Source: Rhodanobacteraceae bacterium (lineage in GTDB: Bacteria; Pseudomonadota; Gammaproteobacteria; Xanthomonadales; Rhodanobacteraceae). From it: a stretch of 64,000 nt of DNA. The stretch spans positions 1 through 64,000 of the forward strand of contig SCQS01000023.1 of the NCBI GenBank assembly GCA_004299705.1, read 5' to 3'. A program made the position numbers and the translations under genes. Position 1 is the first letter of the stretch, and each line of letters starts with the position of its first letter. The notes beneath the pieces are model-generated. The model worked only from the letters and a program-made list of their open reading frames with translations. It was not told the DNA's origin and made no database searches. Of this stretch, positions 60,157-64,000 are shown one piece after another.

Positions 60157-61839
60157 ATGCGTCCTGTCCTGCACCACGCAGCCCTTGTGGCTGTCTGCGC
60201 TTCTGCCCTCGTGCTTGCGGGTTGCGGCAAGCACCTCGCCTCGAACGCGCCGATCACGTTCGCGCCCGCCGATACGCCCTACCTGTTCGCCAACTTCAAG
60301 GGCGCGCCGGAAGACGTCACCAAGGCATGGAGCGAAGCCGGCGACGCCATGATGTCGGCACGCATCCAGCAATTCGGCCGCTTCGCCGACGCGATCAGCC
60401 AGCAGGATCCGACCGTGGCCGCGGTGTTGAACGCGATCCAGGCCGAGCTTGCCGACGTGCACTCGAGCCAGCAGCTGGCGCAGGCGACCGGTTTCTCGCG
60501 ATCCGCGTTGTACGCGATCTACGGCGTCGGCGACGTGCCGGTGGCGCGCATCGAACTGGCCTCGCCCGACAACACCTTCAAGGCATTCTGGGCGCGCGTC
60601 GAGAAACGCGCGGGCATCACCACACCCACCACCACACTCGACAACCAGACCTACCGGGTCATCGGCAGCGCGAACGGCAAACTGCGCTTCCTGGTGGCCA
60701 TCGAGGGCAAGCAGCTGGTACTGACCCTGGCCCCGGCCAACGCCAGCCCGGCGATGCTGGAACAGTTGCTGGGCCTGACCAAACCTTCCAGCAACGCCGC
60801 CGACAAATTGGCGCGCATCGACGGCCAGCACGACTACAGCGATTACGGTTCGGGCTTTCTTGACCCGCCCAAACTGTTCGCCAACCTGTTCGACGGCAAG
60901 GATGCGGTCACCCAGGAATTCGCCAAGGACTTGGGCGGTTCGCTGACCAATCCGGCGTGCGCCAGTGAATTCCAGTCGCTGGCCGGACAAGTGCCGTTGA
61001 TCAGCGGCGGCATGCACACTTATACCGCCAGTGAAATCAGCGGGAATCTCGATGTGCAACTGTCGCCTGCCCTGTTGGGTGCGTTGACCGCATTGAAACA
61101 ACCCGTCCCGGGCATCGACGAGCAATCCGATGGTTCGATGTTCGACATGGTGCTGGCCTTGCCCTTGCAGAAGTGGCAGGCCTTCATCAAGGGCCGGGCC
61201 GAGGCCGCCGCGAAGCAAACCTACCAATGCCCGGCGCTGCAGTCGCTCAACAACTTTGCCAAAACCGCAGCCAATCCACCTGTGCAGATGCCGCCGGAAG
61301 CAGCTTCGCTGCTGGGCTTCCGCGTGGTGCTGGACAAATGGGACATCGGCCCGCAGATCGCGGGGCGCGTGCTGGTGGCCAGTTCCAACCCGGCCGAACT
61401 GGCGCAGAAGATCCAGCAAACCCTGCCGCAATTCGCGCTCAAGACCATCCCGACCAATGGCAAGCCGGTGGCATTCAACCTGCCGCCACGCCTGCAGGCC
61501 ATGCTGGGCAGCGGCAGTCAGGGCTGGATCACCGCGAACGACAAGGCTCTCGCGGTAGGCGTGGGCGATGGCGAGGACAGCAAGCTCGCGGGCGCGCTGT
61601 CTGCGCCGGCAGGCAACGGCGACACCCTGATGCGCGTGCACTTCGACGGCAAGATGTACCAGGTGCTCGGCAGCTGGATCGGCCGCGTCGCCGCGATGCA
61701 GCCAGCCGCCAATCAGGCACAGGTGCAAGGACAGGTCGCGATGTTCAACCAGATGAGCAGGATGATCGGCGCCGTCGACCTCGACGTGAAACTCGACGAC
61801 AGTGGCTTGCATGTCGAGAGCGACGTGAAGCACCGTTGA
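60157..61839 (+). CDS. lipoprotein of unknown function
   Basis: A 560-residue protein with a lipoprotein signal peptide (lipobox LVLAGC, Cys at residue 23). The rest is a soluble, mixed alpha/beta protein with no motif I recognise; 'ADTPYLFANFKGAPEDV' and 'LLGFRVVLDKWDIGPQIAGRVLVAS' are notable blocks. Residues about 115-260 and 360-520 have a similar order of strands and helices, which hints at an internal duplication. A GAGGAAA ribosome site and a small CCCC-TGATTC-GGGG hairpin precede the ATG. It lies between pyrB and pilU; its function cannot be inferred. Confidence 0.75.
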   Translation: MRPVLHHAALVAVCASALVLAGCGKHLASNAPITFAPADTPYLFANFKGAPEDVTKAWSEAGDAMMSARIQQFGRFADAISQQDPTVAAVLNAIQAELADVHSSQQLAQATGFSRSALYAIYGVGDVPVARIELASPDNTFKAFWARVEKRAGITTPTTTLDNQTYRVIGSANGKLRFLVAIEGKQLVLTLAPANASPAMLEQLLGLTKPSSNAADKLARIDGQHDYSDYGSGFLDPPKLFANLFDGKDAVTQEFAKDLGGSLTNPACASEFQSLAGQVPLISGGMHTYTASEISGNLDVQLSPALLGALTALKQPVPGIDEQSDGSMFDMVLALPLQKWQAFIKGRAEAAAKQTYQCPALQSLNNFAKTAANPPVQMPPEAASLLGFRVVLDKWDIGPQIAGRVLVASSNPAELAQKIQQTLPQFALKTIPTNGKPVAFNLPPRLQAMLGSGSQGWITANDKALAVGVGDGEDSKLAGALSAPAGNGDTLMRVHFDGKMYQVLGSWIGRVAAMQPAANQAQVQGQVAMFNQMSRMIGAVDLDVKLDDSGLHVESDVKHR

Positions 61840-61845
61840 CATCTC

Positions 61846-61952
61846 GCCCCCTTCGGCACGAAGGGGGTCGATGCGCAGCATCGGGGGGGGGATGTGCATG
61901 ACTTTGAAAGCCATCATCCCCCTCATTCCCCCTTCGCATGCGAAGGGGGAGG
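61846..61952 (-). repeat. ATCCCCC/GGGGGAT hairpin element between the lipoprotein gene and pilU
   Basis: Hairpins CCCCCTTCG-GCA-CGAAGGGGG, then CGATGC-GCA-GCATCG followed by a run of nine G and ATG, then CATCCCCCTCATTCC and CCCCCTTCGC-AT-GCGAAGGGGG. The CGATGC arms match the variant in the copy at 26124. It lies in the 120-bp spacer between convergent genes. Confidence 0.9.
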
Positions 61953-61959
61953 TCGGTCG

Positions 61960-63108
61960 CTATAGGCGGTGTCCTGTCTCGCGGTTTTCCACCAGTTCCA
62001 CGTCACCCAGCCCCTGCGACAGCGAGTGCGCATCACCACCCTGCGCGAGCTTGATCGCAAGCCGCACTTCGTTGGCCGAGTCGGCATAGCGCAACGCATC
62101 CTCGTAGCTGATATGGCCCGCGTGGTACAGCTCGACCAGGTTCTGGTCGAAGGTGCACATGCCAAGGTTGCTGGACTGCTTCATCACGTCCTTGATCTTG
62201 TGGATTTCGCCCTTGCGGATGTAGTCCTGGATCAACGGCGTGCCCAGCATCACTTCCATTGACACACGCCGGCCCTTGCCGTCGGGGGTCGGGATCAACT
62301 GCTGCGCGACGATGCCCTTCATGTTCAAGGACAAGTCCATGTACAACTGGTCGCGCACGTCCTCCGGGAAGAAGTGGATGATGCGTTCCAATGCCTGGTT
62401 GGCGTTGTTGGCATGCAGGGTGCACAGCACCAAGTGGCCGGTTTCGGAGAAGTGGATCGCGTATTCCATGGTCTCGCGTGTGCGCACCTCGCCGATCAGA
62501 ATCACGTCCGGCGCCTGGCGCAGGGTGTTCTTGAGCGCGTTTTCCCAACTGTCGGTGTCGATGCCGAGTTCGCGCTGGGTGATGATGCAGCCTTCGTGCT
62601 TGTGCACGTACTCGATCGGATCCTCGATGGTGATGATGTGGCCGGTCGAGTTCTGGTTGCGGTAGCCGACGATCGACGCCAGGGACGTGGATTTGCCCGA
62701 TCCGGTGGCGCCGACGAAGATCACGATGCCGCGCTTGGTCATCGCCAGCTGCTTGACGATGGGCAGCAGGTTCAGTTCCTCGATGGTCGGGATCTTGGAT
62801 TCGATCCGGCGCAGCACCATGCCGACGCAATTGCGCTGGTAGAAGCACGACACGCGGAAGCGACCCACGCCGGCAACGCCGATCGCAAACTGGCATTCGT
62901 GGGTCTTCTCGAACTCCTCGCGCTGGATCGGGTTCATCACGTTCAGCACCATGTCGCGCGCTTCCTGCGCGGTCAGCGGCGTCTGCGTGATCGGCACGAT
63001 GCGGCCATTGACCTTGATCGACGGCGCGACGCCGGCCGTGATGAAGAGATCCGATGCCTTCTTGTGCACCATCAGCTTGAGGAAAGATGTGAAATCGACT
63101 GCGCTCAT
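61960..63108 (-). CDS. pilU: type IV pilus retraction ATPase paralogue PilU
   Basis: A 382-residue PilT-like motor that assists retraction. The N-terminal PAS-like half has 'LKLMVHKKASDLFITAGVAPSIKVNGRIVPI'; the ATPase half has Walker A 'GATGSGKSTSLA', the Asp box 'TIEDPIEYVHKHEGCIITQRELG', Walker B 'PDVILIGEVRTRETMEYAI' and the His box 'HLVLCTLHANNANQALERI'. ATG 63108 overlaps the pilT stop (ATGA). The C-terminal extension after the ATPase core is typical of PilU. Confidence 0.96.
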   Translation of the reverse strand: MSAVDFTSFLKLMVHKKASDLFITAGVAPSIKVNGRIVPITQTPLTAQEARDMVLNVMNPIQREEFEKTHECQFAIGVAGVGRFRVSCFYQRNCVGMVLRRIESKIPTIEELNLLPIVKQLAMTKRGIVIFVGATGSGKSTSLASIVGYRNQNSTGHIITIEDPIEYVHKHEGCIITQRELGIDTDSWENALKNTLRQAPDVILIGEVRTRETMEYAIHFSETGHLVLCTLHANNANQALERIIHFFPEDVRDQLYMDLSLNMKGIVAQQLIPTPDGKGRRVSMEVMLGTPLIQDYIRKGEIHKIKDVMKQSSNLGMCTFDQNLVELYHAGHISYEDALRYADSANEVRLAIKLAQGGDAHSLSQGLGDVELVENRETGHRL

Positions 63109-64000
63109 TTGAATGTCTCCTTCACCTTGGCGCGTGACAGCGCATCCTGGCGCGTGATCAAACCGCGCCGCACCAGATCCTGCAGGCACTGGTCCATGGT
63201 CTGCATGCCGAACTGCTGGCCGGTCTGGATCGACGAATACATCTGCGCGACCTTGTCCTCGCGGATCAGGTTGCGGATGGCCGGGATGCCGACCATGATT
63301 TCCCATGCAGGGACGCGGCCACCGCCGACCTTCTTCAGCAAGGTCTGCGTGATCACCGCGCGCAGCGATTCCGACAGCATCGAACGCACCATCGGTTTTT
63401 CGCCGGCCGGGAACACGTCGATGATGCGGTCGATGGTCTTGGCCGCCGAGTTGGTGTGCAGGGTCGCGAACACCAGGTGTCCGGTTTCAGCGGCGGTCAG
63501 CGCCAGGCGGATGGTTTCGATGTCGCGCATTTCGCCGACCAGGATGTAGTCCGGGTCTTCGCGCAGTGCCGAACGCAGGGCTTCGTTGAATCCATGCGTG
63601 TCGCGGTGCACTTCGCGCTGGTTGATCACGCACTTTTGCGCGGTGTGCACGAACTCGATCGGGTCCTCGATCGACAGGATGTGCCCGAAGTGGTTCTTGT
63701 TGACATGGTCGACCATCGCGGCGAGCGTGGTCGATTTGCCGGAGCCGGTCGGGCCGGTTACCAGGATCAGGCCCTGCGGCTGTTCGATGAGGTCCTTGAA
63801 GATCTTGGGCGTGCCGAGATCCTCCAGCGTCCAGACCTCGGCGGGAATGGTGCGGAACACCGCGCCCGCGCCGCGGTTCTGGTTGAAGGCGTTGACGCGG
63901 AAACGCGCGAGGCCGGGAATCTCGAACGAGAAGTCGACTTCAAGGAACTCCTCGTAATCGCGGCGCTGCTTGTCCGACATGATGTCGTACACCAGCGCGT
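63105..64000 (-). CDS. pilT: type IV pilus retraction ATPase PilT, 5' partial
   Basis: The gene continues beyond the right edge; about 298 residues are visible. The fragment begins within 'LVYDIMSDKQRRDYEEFLEVDFSFEIPGLARFRVNAF', followed by Walker A 'GPTGSGKSTTLA', Asp box 'SIEDPIEFVHTAQKCVINQREV', 'DPDYILVGEMRDIETIRLAL', the His box 'HLVFATLHTNSAAKTIDRI' and the PilT-specific C-terminal 'AIRNLIREDKVAQMYSSIQTG'. PilT powers pilus retraction and twitching. pilU follows with an ATGA overlap. Confidence 0.96.
   Translation of the reverse strand, partial: ALVYDIMSDKQRRDYEEFLEVDFSFEIPGLARFRVNAFNQNRGAGAVFRTIPAEVWTLEDLGTPKIFKDLIEQPQGLILVTGPTGSGKSTTLAAMVDHVNKNHFGHILSIEDPIEFVHTAQKCVINQREVHRDTHGFNEALRSALREDPDYILVGEMRDIETIRLALTAAETGHLVFATLHTNSAAKTIDRIIDVFPAGEKPMVRSMLSESLRAVITQTLLKKVGGGRVPAWEIMVGIPAIRNLIREDKVAQMYSSIQTGQQFGMQTMDQCLQDLVRRGLITRQDALSRAKVKETFK

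Overview
The window is a GC-rich chromosome segment of a gammaproteobacterium, most likely of the order Xanthomonadales and perhaps Rhodanobacteraceae. This is inferred from gene order, not from a database search. The diagnostic blocks are pilB-pilC-pilD followed closely by coaE; pilG-pilH-pilI-pilJ-chpA-(CheB-like)-chpC; gshB-tonB-yqgE-ruvX-pyrB; and pilT-pilU. All are recognisable by protein motifs, and no rRNA, tRNA, CRISPR array or transposase gene was seen.

Positions 1-16,650 are accessory. Two TPR-containing GT-C (TMTC-like) membrane glycosyltransferases, a DegT-type aminotransferase, a Wzx-type flippase, three GT4 glycosyltransferases, two methyltransferases and a DPM1-like GT2 are interleaved with four toxin-antitoxin-like pairs (DUF4160/DUF2442, RHH/PIN and two Phd/PIN) and a DUF4143 ATPase. 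The part from about 10,070 to 13,060 is visibly AT-richer than the rest. Because the block runs directly into pilB, I infer a surface-glycan or pilin-glycosylation locus. Positions 16,998-21,180 encode the pilus assembly ATPase, platform protein and prepilin peptidase (pilBCD), followed by a phosphoethanolamine-transferase-like sulfatase and coaE.

Positions 23,700-26,064 hold thyA, folA and a Nudix/ThiE-like fusion on the minus strand. A POT peptide transporter and an MdtABC/MuxABC-type RND efflux operon (adaptor plus two different permeases) run to 36,172. A metabolic stretch follows: proC, yggT, a BtuF-like binding protein, pdxH, an orphan OmpR-type regulator, dodecin, an inositol-monophosphatase-family enzyme, bioA, a small secreted protein and rsmE. 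Positions 43,914-55,436 are the Pil-Chp chemosensory operon on the minus strand. It includes a 2,105-residue ChpA with a 22-unit decapeptide coiled coil. Divergent from it run gshB, tonB, yqgE, ruvX, pyrB and an unknown lipoprotein; pilU and pilT close the window on the minus strand. The pilus motors (PilB, PilT, PilU) and their Chp control system are therefore all present.

The most unusual feature is the density of small repeats. A family of about 90-110 bp multi-hairpin elements (ends ATCCCCC/GGGGGAT, with hairpins of the form CCCCCTTC-loop-GAAGGGGG) occurs at roughly a dozen places. Several copies lie in frame inside genes: two in a GT-C gene, and a five-fold 36-bp amplification inside the DegT aminotransferase gene. 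Hairpin arms vary in a compensatory way. Four other families are present: ATTCCGGG repeats (one inside a GT4 gene), GTAGGAGC REPINs, a GGGGTCAGAG inverted repeat that forms the end of one gene and the start codon of coaE, and GC-rich heptanucleotide tandem repeats placed at the translation starts of thyA, the second RND permease gene, proC and tonB and at the 3' end of gshB. These are the best candidates for undescribed biology in the window.
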